Counted from the first letter of the stretch, positions 44,187 to 53,524 are shown. The stretch: DNA of 64,000 nucleotides from Sphingobacterium zeae (GCF_030818895.1 NZ_JAUTBA010000001.1:1488001-1552000); one strand, 5' to 3'. Program-made: numbers and translations. Notes: a model not told the origin generated them from the letters alone.

Positions 44187-45266
44187 ATGAGCCTAAAAGA
44201 TTTTAAAGGTGTATTGACAGGTGATCAAGTACAAGAGTTGTTCGAGGTTGCGAAGAAACATAAGTTCGCTTTGCCTGCGGTAAATATTATCGGTACAAAC
44301 TCTATCAATGCGGTTATGGAAACTGCAAAAGCAGTAAATTCGCCGGTAATTATTCAATTGTCAAATGGTGGTGCACAATTCTACGCTGGTAAAACTTTGA
44401 ACAATGATAATTTACAAGCTTGTGTATTGGGAGCGGTGTCTGCAGCTCAGCATGTTCATTTATTAGCGGAGCATTATGGTGTAGCTGTTATTTTGCATAC
44501 AGATCATGCCGCTAAGAAACTTTTACCTTGGATTGATGGCTTGTTGGATGCTGGTGAAAAATTCTATGCTCAACATGGTAAACCATTGTTCTCTTCGCAT
44601 ATGTTGGACCTTTCTGAAGAACCTATTGAGGAGAATATTGAAATTTCAGCAAAATACTTGGCTCGAATGAAACCACTAGGGATGACGGTAGAAATTGAGT
44701 TAGGCGTTACAGGTGGAGAAGAAGATGGTGTTGACAACTCAGACGTAGACAGTTCAAAATTGTATACTCAGCCAGAGGAAGTTGCGTATGCTTTTGAAGA
44801 GTTATCGAAAGTATCTGACAAATTTACAGTAGCTGCTGCATTTGGAAATGTTCACGGTGTTTACAAACCAGGTAATGTAAAGTTACAGCCAGTTATTCTG
44901 CATAACTCACAAGAGTATATTCGTGAAAAATATAATCTTAGTGCTGAAAAGCCAGTAAACTTTGTGTTCCATGGTGGCTCTGGTTCTTCGCCAGAAGAAA
45001 TTGCAGAAGCGATTTCGTATGGTGCAATCAAGATGAATATTGATACAGATATGCAATGGGCGTTCTGGGACGGTGTTAGAGCATACGAAGCAAAAAATCA
45101 CGACTATTTGCAAGGACAGATCGGTAATCCAGAAGGAACTGATTCTCCAAATAAAAAATATTACGATCCTCGTGTATGGTTGCGTAAAGGTGAGGAAGCA
45201 TTTGTTGCCCGTTTGAAAGAAGCCTTCGCTGACTTGAATGCTGTAGATGTAAATAGTAAATTGTAA
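44187..45266 (+). CDS. fbaA: Class II fructose-bisphosphate aldolase
   Basis: 359 residues, as expected for the long class IIA type. Zinc and substrate motifs are ILHTDHAAKK (catalytic Asp and zinc His), VEIELGVTGGEEDGV, FGNVHGVY (zinc His) and FVFHGGSGSS (zinc His and phosphate binding). It splits fructose 1,6-bisphosphate into dihydroxyacetone phosphate and glyceraldehyde 3-phosphate in glycolysis and gluconeogenesis. A strong terminator follows. Confidence 0.97.
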   Translation: MSLKDFKGVLTGDQVQELFEVAKKHKFALPAVNIIGTNSINAVMETAKAVNSPVIIQLSNGGAQFYAGKTLNNDNLQACVLGAVSAAQHVHLLAEHYGVAVILHTDHAAKKLLPWIDGLLDAGEKFYAQHGKPLFSSHMLDLSEEPIEENIEISAKYLARMKPLGMTVEIELGVTGGEEDGVDNSDVDSSKLYTQPEEVAYAFEELSKVSDKFTVAAAFGNVHGVYKPGNVKLQPVILHNSQEYIREKYNLSAEKPVNFVFHGGSGSSPEEIAEAISYGAIKMNIDTDMQWAFWDGVRAYEAKNHDYLQGQIGNPEGTDSPNKKYYDPRVWLRKGEEAFVARLKEAFADLNAVDVNSKL

Positions 45267-45285
45267 TCCAAGAAAAGAATAGCAT

Positions 45286-45318
45286 AGAAAAAACGCCCTC
45301 GGAGAGGGCGTTTTTTCT
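45286..45318 (+). terminator. fbaA terminator
   Basis: AGAAAAAACGCCCTC / GAGGGCGTTTTTTCT hairpin with a long T-run. Confidence 0.93.
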
Positions 45319-45399
45319 ATGTCAAAATAGGTTAAATATATCGTTTTCGATAGTAATTGGCTTGTTTTTTGACAATTAATACCAAAAAGTCAAATAAAT

Positions 45400-46074
45400 A
45401 TGAAATTTTTAGGAGTTAGTGTAATACTTTTATTAATGGCCAAAGTTAGCTTTGGGCAGATAAAGCAAAATGTTGGCGATTTTTCTTCAGTATTAGCGAC
45501 CGACAAGATTCAGGTTGAGCTGATTAAATCGAATGAGTCTTTGGTGACCTTCGAGGGGCAAAATCACGAGAATGTTAAGGTAGTAAACACCAACGGATCC
45601 TTGGTGTTGAAAATGAATACGTTGAATATGCTTCAAGGAGGCAATATCTCTGTTAAAGTATATTATAAAACTTTGAGCAATGTTGAAGCGAAAAAGGGTG
45701 CTAAGGTATTTGCGACAAAAGATAATACAATTTCGGCAGATCACTTAAAGGTATATGCTTCAGAGGGGGGGCTGGTAGATCTGTATGCTGAGGTAAAAAC
45801 AGCGGAGATCAAAGTAACTTCAGGTGCGACAATAGCGTTGTATGGAAAGGCAAACAAACAAGAGATTATCTCGAATTTTGGAGGTAAATATGAGGGGAAA
45901 GATTTTAAGACTTCCACGACGATGGTTACTGTCAATGGTGGCGGTAAAGCAGATGTCTATGCCGCTGAATCCATCGAAACGAAAACGCGCGGCGGTGGTA
46001 TCATTGATGTCTACGGAAAACCAGAACAACGTGTAGAAAAGAAAATGGCGGGGGGGACAGTCAACTTTAAATAA
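45400..46074 (+). CDS. Exported DUF2807 (GIN-type) protein
   Basis: 224 residues. Signal peptide MKFLGVSVILLLMAKVSFGQ, then a right-handed beta-solenoid-like repeat domain typical of DUF2807 (VELIKSNESLVTFEG; DHLKVYASEGGLVDLYAEVKTAEIKVTSGATIAL). The repeats of Val/Gly/Ala strands fit a periplasmic or surface protein. Function unknown in the family. Confidence 0.82.
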   Translation: MKFLGVSVILLLMAKVSFGQIKQNVGDFSSVLATDKIQVELIKSNESLVTFEGQNHENVKVVNTNGSLVLKMNTLNMLQGGNISVKVYYKTLSNVEAKKGAKVFATKDNTISADHLKVYASEGGLVDLYAEVKTAEIKVTSGATIALYGKANKQEIISNFGGKYEGKDFKTSTTMVTVNGGGKADVYAAESIETKTRGGGIIDVYGKPEQRVEKKMAGGTVNFK

Positions 46075-46311
46075 GTTATACTGTCTTGGATTTGTCAATT
46101 TTAACTTGTGTTGATTTTATTGACTTTTTTGCAATTGACCTGAAATCTGATGTAAGAGATCAAATAAAAAGGGTTTAGCTTAATACGTAATGTAATTATT
46201 TTTTAACCTTTTTATTAAAAAGGTCAATAGTTTTGTTTTTATAGTCAGAAACCTTCTTCATTTGTGCCTGAAATAGTTATTTTTGTGGGGGAATAATAAA
46301 AATATAGTATT

Positions 46312-46980
46312 ATGGCGAAGCGTAATTATGTTTCAAATTCAACGGAGTCTACGCGCATGTTCAAAAATGACTTTTTGGAGTCATTGACGAAAGTGCATTG
46401 GAGTGTACCTTTGATTTTCTATGTACCTGTGGTGGCTTTCTTTTCGTATAAAGCTTTAGTTTGGGGAGATATTCCCTTCTTAACATACATTGGGTATTTT
46501 ATTTTTGGCTTGGCTTTTTGGACTGCTTTTGAATACGCTCTACATCGATGGGTATTTCACTATCACCCCACGACGAAGTGGGGGAAAAGAGTGGCTTTTA
46601 TTTTCCATGGTGTACATCATGATTACCCAAGAGACCGTATGCGTTTGGTGATGCCTTTGTCAGCGAGCATTCCGCTAGCTATATTGGTGTATCTTGGATT
46701 CACATTATTTTTTTCAAATGAGTTTATCTTAGCCAGCTTTTTTTCAGGTTTTATGGTGGGGTATTTGATCTATGACGAATGTCATTATGCGATGCATCAT
46801 GCTAATTTTAAAAGTGGTATTTTTAAACGGATCAAGCAGCACCATATGTTGCACCATTATTCCGATCCAGAAAAAGGATTTGGTGTAAGCTCTTCCTTAT
46901 GGGATGAAATCCTACGTTCGGGCTTTGAAGAAAATAAATCACAAAAAGAAACTTCTTCATTGAAAGAAGAAAAAGTATAA
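46312..46980 (+). CDS. Membrane fatty acid hydroxylase / sterol desaturase family protein
   Basis: 222 residues with four membrane segments and the His boxes of the di-iron family: LHRWVFHYH, FHGVHHDYPRD, CHYAMHH and QHHMLHH. It resembles fatty acid 2-hydroxylases (FA2H/Scs7 catalytic domain), which hydroxylate sphingolipid acyl chains; Sphingobacteriaceae make sphingolipids, so that role is plausible. It needs oxygen and an electron donor not encoded here. A terminator follows. Confidence 0.88.
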   Translation: MAKRNYVSNSTESTRMFKNDFLESLTKVHWSVPLIFYVPVVAFFSYKALVWGDIPFLTYIGYFIFGLAFWTAFEYALHRWVFHYHPTTKWGKRVAFIFHGVHHDYPRDRMRLVMPLSASIPLAILVYLGFTLFFSNEFILASFFSGFMVGYLIYDECHYAMHHANFKSGIFKRIKQHHMLHHYSDPEKGFGVSSSLWDEILRSGFEENKSQKETSSLKEEKV

Positions 46981-46996
46981 AGTTGGTTCTGTCCCT

Positions 46997-47029
46997 AAAA
47001 GGCCCTTGGATTATCCCCAAGGGCCTTTT
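46997..47029. terminator. Terminator after the hydroxylase gene
   Basis: AAAAGGCCCTTGG / CCAAGGGCCTTTT hairpin with T-rich tail. Confidence 0.9.
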
Positions 47030-47103
47030 ATATTTTCCTAAAAATCCTTTTGTAATTATTCTTTATTGTAGCATTTATTTAATGTTTGCCCTTTAAAGCT
47101 TGT

Positions 47104-47496
47104 TTATATTAAAGGCTTCTTGTTGGGGTTAGCATTTAGATAGTCAAGTTTGAACTGGAACATCTGAGCCATTTTCTGTGCACGCCATTTTGCCTCTTCT
47201 GCTTTTTCACCAGCAAATAAGTCGTCCACCCTTGCTTCAAATAAGTTGAGCCATTGAGCGAAATGTTTTGCTTCTATGGGTAAATTCATATGCGGGGGAA
47301 AGGGGCTACCAAAGTAACTGTGTTCATCCAGTAGGATAGTCTGCCAGAAACTATACATCTTTTCAAGATGGGGTGCCCAATTATCTTGGATTCGTTCTTT
47401 AAAAATGGGTCCAAGTAAAGTATCGTTACGTATAGTCGTATAAAATTGATCTACTAATTCCTTAATGTCATCGAGTGTTTGGATATCCTGTTTCAT
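47104..47496 (-). CDS. Group III truncated hemoglobin
   Basis: 130 residues. The proximal heme His is in EAKHFAQWLNLF, and the aromatic distal residues in VDQFYTTIRND and MYSFWQTILL match group III (trHbP) proteins, as does the short length. These globins bind oxygen or NO, probably for detoxification. Cytoplasmic, single gene. Confidence 0.9.
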   Translation of the reverse strand: MKQDIQTLDDIKELVDQFYTTIRNDTLLGPIFKERIQDNWAPHLEKMYSFWQTILLDEHSYFGSPFPPHMNLPIEAKHFAQWLNLFEARVDDLFAGEKAEEAKWRAQKMAQMFQFKLDYLNANPNKKPLI

Positions 47497-47685
47497 TAAC
47501 GTGCAATCTAGCTTGTGAATAAGATTTAAATGTTGGTGAAAAACTTATTCATGTTGTTTTTTTTGTATTCTAAATATAGTAACATTTATGGAGAGCGATA
47601 TCACTTGGATGTAAAGAAGGCTGGCAAAAGTTTTGTATTTTTCTTTTATTGTCAGTAAATTGAATTCATACTAAGGGAAAAACAT

Positions 47686-48252
47686 ATGGGAAAATACGTT
47701 CTTTTAATTCTATTATCGATGGGATTTTATGCTGCTGAGGCGCAGGTTACAACAATTTCAATCAACAAGGAAAATTTTCAGTCTTCAGGTTTTCCATTTA
47801 AGGGGAAGCGGGTTTTACAAGTAGAACGCATTCAAACTCCAAAAGAAGATAATTATATTGTTTTTTCAAAAGAGGAGCGAGGGGCTGATCCCGACAAACT
47901 TTATGTACAGCAATTTCAGCAGATTGATGGAATGTGGAAGCTTGTTGCTAATGAATTGATCTCCGAAGAAGGGATGGTCACGTCGGTTTGGGAATCTCGG
48001 AAGGCATTTTTTGATGCGGATAGTGATGGTAAATTGGATGCATTATTTATTTATTCTAGGCATCCAATGGATGACCTACAAAAGCAGCTTAGTTGTATAG
48101 GACTAGTTCTTTATAAGAATAAATTTTACCGTCTCCGTGCGGAGGCAGCAGATGGTTATAGTCAAACAACGTTTTCAGACAATTATGCATCCCTACCGGT
48201 TGAAGTAAAAGAGAATGTGGAACGCTATTGGAATAATCTAGATAAAAGATAA
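47686..48252 (+). CDS. Secreted protein of unknown function (M949/FG-GAP-like)
   Basis: 188 residues. Signal peptide MGKYVLLILLSMGFYAAEAQ. The body contains KAFFDADSDGKLDALFIYSR, a calcium-binding-like DxDxDG loop of the FG-GAP type, and KNKFYRLRAEAADGYSQTTFSDNYASLP. No enzyme motif. Exported; role unknown. A hairpin terminator follows. Confidence 0.7.
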   Translation: MGKYVLLILLSMGFYAAEAQVTTISINKENFQSSGFPFKGKRVLQVERIQTPKEDNYIVFSKEERGADPDKLYVQQFQQIDGMWKLVANELISEEGMVTSVWESRKAFFDADSDGKLDALFIYSRHPMDDLQKQLSCIGLVLYKNKFYRLRAEAADGYSQTTFSDNYASLPVEVKENVERYWNNLDKR

Positions 48253-48292
48253 TTGACAAGTATGCAATTATGAATATAATGTCTTGGATTTG

Positions 48293-48322
48293 CCGAAAGA
48301 TCATCATGCGATGATCTTTCGG
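48293..48322. terminator. Hairpin terminator
   Basis: CCGAAAGATCATC / GATGATCTTTCGG with a 4-base loop; a strong 13-bp stem, 40 bp after the preceding stop. Confidence 0.75.
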
Positions 48323-48461
48323 TATGCCTGTTTCATCTTATAGTTCATTGGGAAACGGAGTTTACACACTTATTAACATCAATCGATTAATTTAAGAAGA
48401 ATTGGTTTGATAGGTTACATTCTTAAGCTGATTGACTGAGGTAATTTGAATCTTAATTTTA

Positions 48462-48995
48462 CTAGAGTGCAGCCAATAACTTTCTTTCTTCCTCAATTTG
48501 TGTTTTACTTATCACATAACGCGAAATGCGCTGTTTCTTTAATTGATCTATCGTATGAATAAGGTCTTTTGTACGTGCTTCTTTGCTAGGTTTAATCAAT
48601 ACGATCATATCCTTTGTATTCGGCATGGTACTTATCTTTGCTTTTAGTTGCGCAATAACTGCCGATAATTCTTTCTCGATATTTGCTGGTACTTTTGAAG
48701 AGCTGATAGGTTTTTTGAAATCCCCATGACACCACATAAACTTTCCTTCGCCTAGAATCAGTGTTGCCGTGCGGTTCTCATCAATCAGAATTGGACTTTC
48801 TACTTCTGATTTGGTTTTATCTGGCATAGCAATATCCATTGCTGACGGTTTATTTAGAGTTGTGGTCAGCATAAAAAATGTGATGAGGAGAAAGGCAAGG
48901 TCTACCATTGCAGTCAGATCCACTTTAGGAGCCATTTTTCTGCTTCTTATTTTTTTCTTTCCCGTCTCTGGTGTTTTTTGGTTTAATTCTGCCAT
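48462..48995 (-). CDS. ExbD/TolR-family biopolymer transport protein
   Basis: Met at 48995 (MAELNQKTPETGKKKIRSRKMAPKVDLTAMVDLAFLLITFFMLTTTL) is the better start; the frame extends to 49040. One membrane helix carries the essential Asp (TAMVDLAFLL), and the rest is a periplasmic domain. ExbD works with ExbB and TonB to power outer-membrane receptors such as SusC; no exbB or tonB is adjacent, so it is an orphan copy. Confidence 0.9.
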   Translation of the reverse strand: MAELNQKTPETGKKKIRSRKMAPKVDLTAMVDLAFLLITFFMLTTTLNKPSAMDIAMPDKTKSEVESPILIDENRTATLILGEGKFMWCHGDFKKPISSSKVPANIEKELSAVIAQLKAKISTMPNTKDMIVLIKPSKEARTKDLIHTIDQLKKQRISRYVISKTQIEEERKLLAAL

Positions 48996-49204
48996 GGTCG
49001 TCTTCTTTAAGTTAACACTTTTGTTGTCACTCAGAAGCATGATGTCGGAAATAGGATTATTCCATAGATTTTATTGTAACAGGCGATTCTTTTTGTACAA
49101 ATTTTACGGTTTTCGAGTAATGATCTTCGCTGTCAGTAGTTTACATAGTCAATGATATTGTTCCAACTTTTGGTTACAACTTAAGCTCGAACCGCGTAAT
49201 ACGT

Positions 49205-49234
49205 AAAAAGCCTTTCATTTCTGAAAGGCTTTTT
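49205..49234 (-). terminator. Terminator of first tRNA-Ser
   Basis: AAAAAGCCTTTC / GAAAGGCTTTTT hairpin immediately 3' of the tRNA on the minus strand; an identical copy is at 50071-50100. Confidence 0.85.
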
Positions 49235-49237
49235 CTG

Positions 49238-49322
49238 CGGAGAGTGAGGGATTCGAACCCCCGAACCTGTGACAGTTAACGGTTTTCAAGACCGCCGCAT
49301 TCGACCACTCTGCCAACTCTCC
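49238..49322 (-). tRNA. tRNA-Ser (TGA anticodon), copy 1
   Basis: The minus strand begins GGAGAGTTGGCAGAG and ends CTCTCCG, forming a 7-bp acceptor stem with G as discriminator base. The anticodon loop CTTGAAA gives TGA, reading UCA/UCG-type Ser codons. A long variable arm (TTAACTGTCACAGG region) confirms the class II Ser form. CCA is not encoded. Confidence 0.96.
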
Positions 49323-50070
49323 GCGACAAAAGTAGAAATTCTGAATAGATTTTCAAAACTTATTTTGCATTTTTCTTTAGCTAAATGGATGTGGGGATTT
49401 TTGAGCGGTAATCTTATTGATTATTAGCTGTTTATTTTTGATATTTTTTTTGCCAAATAAACTATAAGAGCGATCCAAAGGAGCTTTTGACCGTATATGC
49501 TTTGCTTCGGAGGTTTTTGATACTATTTGTTTGAACGAGACCATCACGAGTGTGATGATGAACGTTGTTTAATTGCCAAAGAATAGTCGGCGCATATTCC
49601 TCATAGATAATCTCAAATTCTCTTTGCTGGTCATTGGATTATTTTAAAACTATATCGAGTTCAGGGTTGAAATATGTTGGTTGGTCATACATATTAAAAC
49701 ATTTAATCTTGGCATTGTATAAAGTCAAATTTCAGCGAATCCAGGAAGAATAAGCACATGGCATTCAAACTGCCTTCTCCGAATCTTCGGCAAGGTCGCA
49801 AGGATTGTGACTTTGATAAGATTGAATAAATGACTAAGTAGATTTTCACTTATACGCATAAATATAATGTTCATAAAATTGATTTTAAAATTAGAAATCT
49901 TGATTGTCTGGAATATTATGTCTATTAGATGTGCTAGTATTCGAGTTATTACACAAAAAGCAAAATAAAAATAAAAGAATCAGCGAAGTGGAGTAGTATC
50001 GGAAGGTTTTATCTGAGATGAAATTATTTGAGCTATGGGCAACGCCTTTGGTCCGAACCATGTAAAATGC
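49323..50070. other. Region between the two tRNA-Ser copies with a decayed frame
   Basis: About 750 bp without an intact gene. On the minus strand near 49450-49710 a broken frame can be read (MYDQPTYFNPELDIVL, stop, then NDQQREFEIIYEEYAPTILWQLNN and further), which looks like a gene remnant that I cannot assign. The first and last parts repeat the tRNA flanks. Confidence 0.4.
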
Positions 50071-50100
50071 AAAAAGCCTTTCATTTCTGAAAGGCTTTTT
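50071..50100 (-). terminator. Terminator of second tRNA-Ser
   Basis: Same hairpin as at 49205-49234, directly downstream of the second tRNA. Confidence 0.85.
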
Positions 50101-50103
50101 CTG

Positions 50104-50188
50104 CGGAGAGTGAGGGATTCGAACCCCCGAACCTGTGACAGTTAACGGTTTTCAAGACCGCCGCATTCGACCACTCTGCCAACTCTCC
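50104..50188 (-). tRNA. tRNA-Ser (TGA anticodon), copy 2
   Basis: Identical in sequence to the copy 866 bp away, including about 35 bp on each side, so the unit was duplicated recently or is kept alike by gene conversion. Confidence 0.96.
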
Positions 50189-50283
50189 GCGACAAAAGTA
50201 GAAATTCTGAATAGATTTACAAAACTTATTTCTCGGAGATAGGCTTAGCGTTTGAAAATGAGCTAGATTATTTTTCTGAAAGC

Positions 50284-51168
50284 TTATGCAGGTATAATTT
50301 CATGGCAATGCTTTCGGATATTGGCAGCAATTTTATCGATAGGTAAATCGTCTTGATCTATACCAAATGGTTCTTCAATGGATTCTCCAATCAATTCGAG
50401 AGACGCCAAAACATATAGGATAAAGGGGACAGCAATTACAACAAAATAACCAATCGAAAAAACATAACCTACGGGCAGGGTCATGGTATAGAAAATAATA
50501 AATTTCTTAATAAATGCACTATAGGCCAAAGGTATCGGCGTGTTTTTAATTCGTTCACAGGCACCACAGACATTTGTCATCGCAACTATTTCCTCATTGA
50601 GGATAATAAGTTGATCGCCACTTATGGTTCCGGCCTTATAAAGATCGTTTATTTTATGAAAGATCATATTGGACACTTGGTTTGGTCCATGCTTTTTATT
50701 GTCCAATGCCTTCAATTCGGGATGTTCATTTTCATCTAGCATAAACTTGGTGTAGTCCGATCTTAAAAAATCATAAAGGGTCTCAGCAAATAGTGGTACT
50801 GCTTTCCTAAAAAAACTTCGGTTAACCTTATCATCTGTTTCTAGCATTGCATCCAATTTGTAGGACAAGGCTCTACTGACATTGGTTAAAGTTCCCCATT
50901 GTTTTCGGGCTTCCCACCAACGGTCATAGGCCGAGTTTGTACGAAAAACAAGTAAGAGCGATATGACGAAACCAAGGAGATTGTGGACGATGGTAATATT
51001 CTTTACCCAACTCTTTTCATTTAATTTAAGGAATTCCAATTCTACAAAGGCTATCGCCCAGGAATAAAAAGCAATTAAAACAAGGAATGGTAGTAACTTT
51101 TTAAAGGTGTCTGATTTGTGTAATTTGAAAGTTGCTGAAAGCCAGTCTTTGGGGTTGTATACGATCAT
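50284..51168 (-). CDS. Bestrophin-family anion channel homologue
   Basis: About 294 residues from ATG at 51168 (a TTG two codons upstream is less likely). It starts MIVYNPKDWLSATFKLHKSDTFKKLLPFLVL and contains FRTNSAYDRWWEARKQWGTLTNVSRAL, the signature of bacterial bestrophins, with four membrane segments. Homologues form pentameric anion channels in the inner membrane. Role in this organism unknown. Confidence 0.9.
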   Translation of the reverse strand: MIVYNPKDWLSATFKLHKSDTFKKLLPFLVLIAFYSWAIAFVELEFLKLNEKSWVKNITIVHNLLGFVISLLLVFRTNSAYDRWWEARKQWGTLTNVSRALSYKLDAMLETDDKVNRSFFRKAVPLFAETLYDFLRSDYTKFMLDENEHPELKALDNKKHGPNQVSNMIFHKINDLYKAGTISGDQLIILNEEIVAMTNVCGACERIKNTPIPLAYSAFIKKFIIFYTMTLPVGYVFSIGYFVVIAVPFILYVLASLELIGESIEEPFGIDQDDLPIDKIAANIRKHCHEIIPA

Positions 51169-51235
51169 ATACAAAAATATAAATTGTTGCGAAAATTTTG
51201 CGAGTTAATTGCTATTGCCGTAACTTCATCTTGCT

Positions 51236-52084
51236 ATGGCGCAACAGCGATCAAAAACAAAAAGAACAGGTACAAAAGGAGGCCCGGGTCGAGAGACTAA
51301 GTGGATTTGGATGGTAGCAGGAATGTTTTTATTCTTTCTATGTCTTGTCTTGTGGCATTATCGAGCTGGAATTATCTATTATTTCCGTGTGGCTACTTCT
51401 AAGGATAAGTCGTTAACAAAGGAGGCTAAATACGATATCAGGAATATAGAGATTATGAGTAAGCATGACGATAAAGTGTTTGGTATTGACATTTCTACCT
51501 ATCAAGAAGAAATAGATTGGCAAAATGTAAACACCATCAATGATCACTTTCCGATAGACTTTGTGTTTATCCGTGCGACGATGGGCGAGAGAGGAATCGA
51601 CGATAAGTTTAGTAGAAACTGGAGTAAAATTGAAGGTAGAGCGGTTTTAAGAGGTGCTTATCATTATTTCAGACCCAACGAGAACTCAGTAAAGCAGGCT
51701 AAAAATTTTATTCGTAAGGTTAAACTTCAACCTGGAGACCTGCCGCCAGTTTTGGATATTGAGGAGCATCCCAAACAACAATCTATGGATAGTTTAAAAG
51801 TTGGGCTAAGACGTTGGCTTGATGAAGTAGAAACTCACTATAAGGTAAAACCAATTCTTTACTCCGGAGATAAGTTTTATAGTGATTTTCTGGAAAAGGA
51901 ATTTGCAGCTTATACCTTGTGGATTGCAAATTACAATTTTTGGGTTGAGAACCCCAAAGAGCATTGGGCTTTCTGGCAATTTTCTGAAAAAGGTACCGTA
52001 AAAGGAATTCAGGGGAATGTTGACCTCAATATATATAATGGTAAAATTGAGGAATTGGAAAAGCTGCTTATTCCTTTTAAATAA
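51236..52084 (+). CDS. GH25-family lysozyme (muramidase), membrane-anchored
   Basis: 282 residues. A Lys/Arg-rich cytoplasmic tip is followed by one membrane segment (IWMVAGMFLFFLCLVLWHY), then the GH25 domain from residue 80: FGIDISTYQEEIDW, FIRATMGERGIDDKF, GAYHYFRPNE and the acidic catalytic pair in PPVLDIEEHP. It cleaves the glycan strands of peptidoglycan from the periplasmic face. No phage genes are adjacent, so it is probably a housekeeping wall enzyme. Confidence 0.93.
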   Translation: MAQQRSKTKRTGTKGGPGRETKWIWMVAGMFLFFLCLVLWHYRAGIIYYFRVATSKDKSLTKEAKYDIRNIEIMSKHDDKVFGIDISTYQEEIDWQNVNTINDHFPIDFVFIRATMGERGIDDKFSRNWSKIEGRAVLRGAYHYFRPNENSVKQAKNFIRKVKLQPGDLPPVLDIEEHPKQQSMDSLKVGLRRWLDEVETHYKVKPILYSGDKFYSDFLEKEFAAYTLWIANYNFWVENPKEHWAFWQFSEKGTVKGIQGNVDLNIYNGKIEELEKLLIPFK

Positions 52085-52180
52085 AAGAATATATGTATAG
52101 ATTTTTTATCTCATTATTCAGCGTTTGTTTTTTTTTGTGTAATCAAAAGCTGCTGCAGGCAAAACCAAAATGCCGTCCGG

Positions 52181-52822
52181 GTGTTAAACAACAAATCTCT
52201 ATCCTGTCCGCCCCTATTAACATTGAATAAGTTTAAAAAGCTTTGTAATGTTGATGGCATTCAGGTGCTTGATACTCGATCGTGCGATGAGTTTTTGGAG
52301 GGATTTGTCCCAAATTCGATTAATATTAATTTTGAAGGCCCATTCGATCATTTTTTGACGCAAGTTTTCCCCGCCAAAGACCAAAAGTTTTTGCTAATTA
52401 CTGATTCGGAAAATAATCAAGCCGTCATTGATTATTTGATAAAGTTAGAGTATACCCATATTGTTGGAGTTTTGGAAGGGGGGATTGAAACATGGAAGAG
52501 TAAAGAGATGGTAGCTTCCTTAAGTACTATTACTGCGAGGGAATTTAATAAAAAATCAGTTCAGGGTCATATTGTAGATGTAAGGACAGGGAAAGAATTT
52601 AAAAGTGGACATATTGACAATGCAATGAATATTCCCTTAACAGATTTAATTAATTTTGGTTCTATGCTTAGAAAAGATGATCAGCAGTTGTATATATATT
52701 GCCAATCGGGATACAGGAGTACAGTAGCTTTATCTATTTTGAGCGCAAAAGGATTTAAAAATATATGCAATATCCAAGGCGGGTATAAAGCATTGAAAAT
52801 AGAAGAAAAGGAGAATCAATAA
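52181..52822 (+). CDS. Tandem rhodanese-domain protein
   Basis: 213 residues from a GTG start. Two rhodanese domains: the first (QVLDTRSCDEFLEGFVPNSININFEG ... LLITDSEN) lacks the catalytic Cys; the second (HIVDVRTGKEFKSGHIDNAMNIPL ... YIYCQSGYRS) has it. This is the layout of the C-terminal half of MBL-fold/rhodanese persulfide dioxygenase-type proteins, but no MBL domain is present. Its stop overlaps the thioredoxin start (TAATG), so the two are translated together and probably act in sulfur transfer or redox. Confidence 0.87.
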   Translation: MLNNKSLSCPPLLTLNKFKKLCNVDGIQVLDTRSCDEFLEGFVPNSININFEGPFDHFLTQVFPAKDQKFLLITDSENNQAVIDYLIKLEYTHIVGVLEGGIETWKSKEMVASLSTITAREFNKKSVQGHIVDVRTGKEFKSGHIDNAMNIPLTDLINFGSMLRKDDQQLYIYCQSGYRSTVALSILSAKGFKNICNIQGGYKALKIEEKENQ

Positions 52823-53118
52823 TGGCTACTTTTGACCAAATTATTCAATCAAATTCGCTGGTTCTGGTGGATTTTTTTGCCACTTGGTGCGGTCCATGCC
52901 AGACTATGGCGCCGATTTTACAGGATCTTAAGGAATTTTATCAAGACGATTTGTCTATCATAAAGATCGACGTGGACAAGAATCCAAAAATCGCTTCGAT
53001 TTATAAGGTGAGTGGCGTACCTACTTTCGTGCTGTTTAAAGATGGGCAGCAAGTTTGGCGACAGAGCGGAATGATTCGGAAATTGGAGTTACATAAATTG
53101 ATCGATCAGGTAAAGTAA
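52822..53118 (+). CDS. trxA: Thioredoxin
   Basis: 98 residues with the active site WCGPC (Cys23, Cys26) and the cis-Pro in GVPTFVLFKDG. Cytoplasmic disulfide reductase. It overlaps the tandem rhodanese gene by one base, suggesting it reduces persulfides or disulfides formed by that protein. A perfect terminator follows. It may be one of several thioredoxins in the genome. Confidence 0.95.
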   Translation: MATFDQIIQSNSLVLVDFFATWCGPCQTMAPILQDLKEFYQDDLSIIKIDVDKNPKIASIYKVSGVPTFVLFKDGQQVWRQSGMIRKLELHKLIDQVK

Positions 53119-53120
53119 AT

Positions 53121-53161
53121 AAAAGATAAGGGTTCCAATCAGATTGGAACCCTTATCTTTT
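53121..53161 (+). terminator. Terminator of the rhodanese-thioredoxin operon
   Basis: AAAAGATAAGGGTTCCAAT / ATTGGAACCCTTATCTTTT; a perfect 19-bp stem. Confidence 0.95.
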
Positions 53162-53209
53162 AATGATACTCTGGTGTTTTTAATAGGTAGTGATATATTT
53201 CACTAAATA

Positions 53210-53371
53210 TTAAAATTCATCTTCATCATCGAAGTCATCCAATCCTCCAATCGGGTCGATCTCAGGTAAATCGAAATCATCATCGAAATCATCATCATCG
53301 TCATCAGGACCGTTGAAGGATGCGAATTTTACTTCTTCAAAATCTTCGTTAGCTAAAGTTGCCGTGTTCAT
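53210..53371 (-). CDS. Small, highly acidic protein (53 residues)
   Basis: ATG at 53369-53371 to TAA at 53210-53212. The start is MNTATLANEDFEEVKFASFN, followed by Asp-rich runs (DDDDDDFDDDFDLPEIDP) and the end GGLDDFDDEDEF. About 40% of residues are Asp or Glu. It lies alone between the thioredoxin terminator and scpB. The ordered N-terminus and Phe spacing argue for a real protein, perhaps a disordered binding partner, but no function is known. Confidence 0.65.
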   Translation of the reverse strand: MNTATLANEDFEEVKFASFNGPDDDDDDFDDDFDLPEIDPIGGLDDFDDEDEF

Positions 53372-53524
53372 AAAATAATACTTTATTGTTCCTTATTCAA
53401 TGCTGTAAAATTAGAGAAGAAAACCATTTTTTAAAACTTTTTTTTAAAAAAATACAGTCATTTATTTTTCTGTTAATCAGTGCGTTGAGTCGTTTTTTGA
53501 AAATAAAAATTTATTTCATTTTAT

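Noticed and set aside
52092..52229. Possible 45-codon exported peptide (MYRFFISLFSVCFFLC...) before the rhodanese gene
   Set aside because: It overlaps the rhodanese start in another frame and has no partner or conservation visible; it could be a frame-broken signal peptide but cannot be supported.
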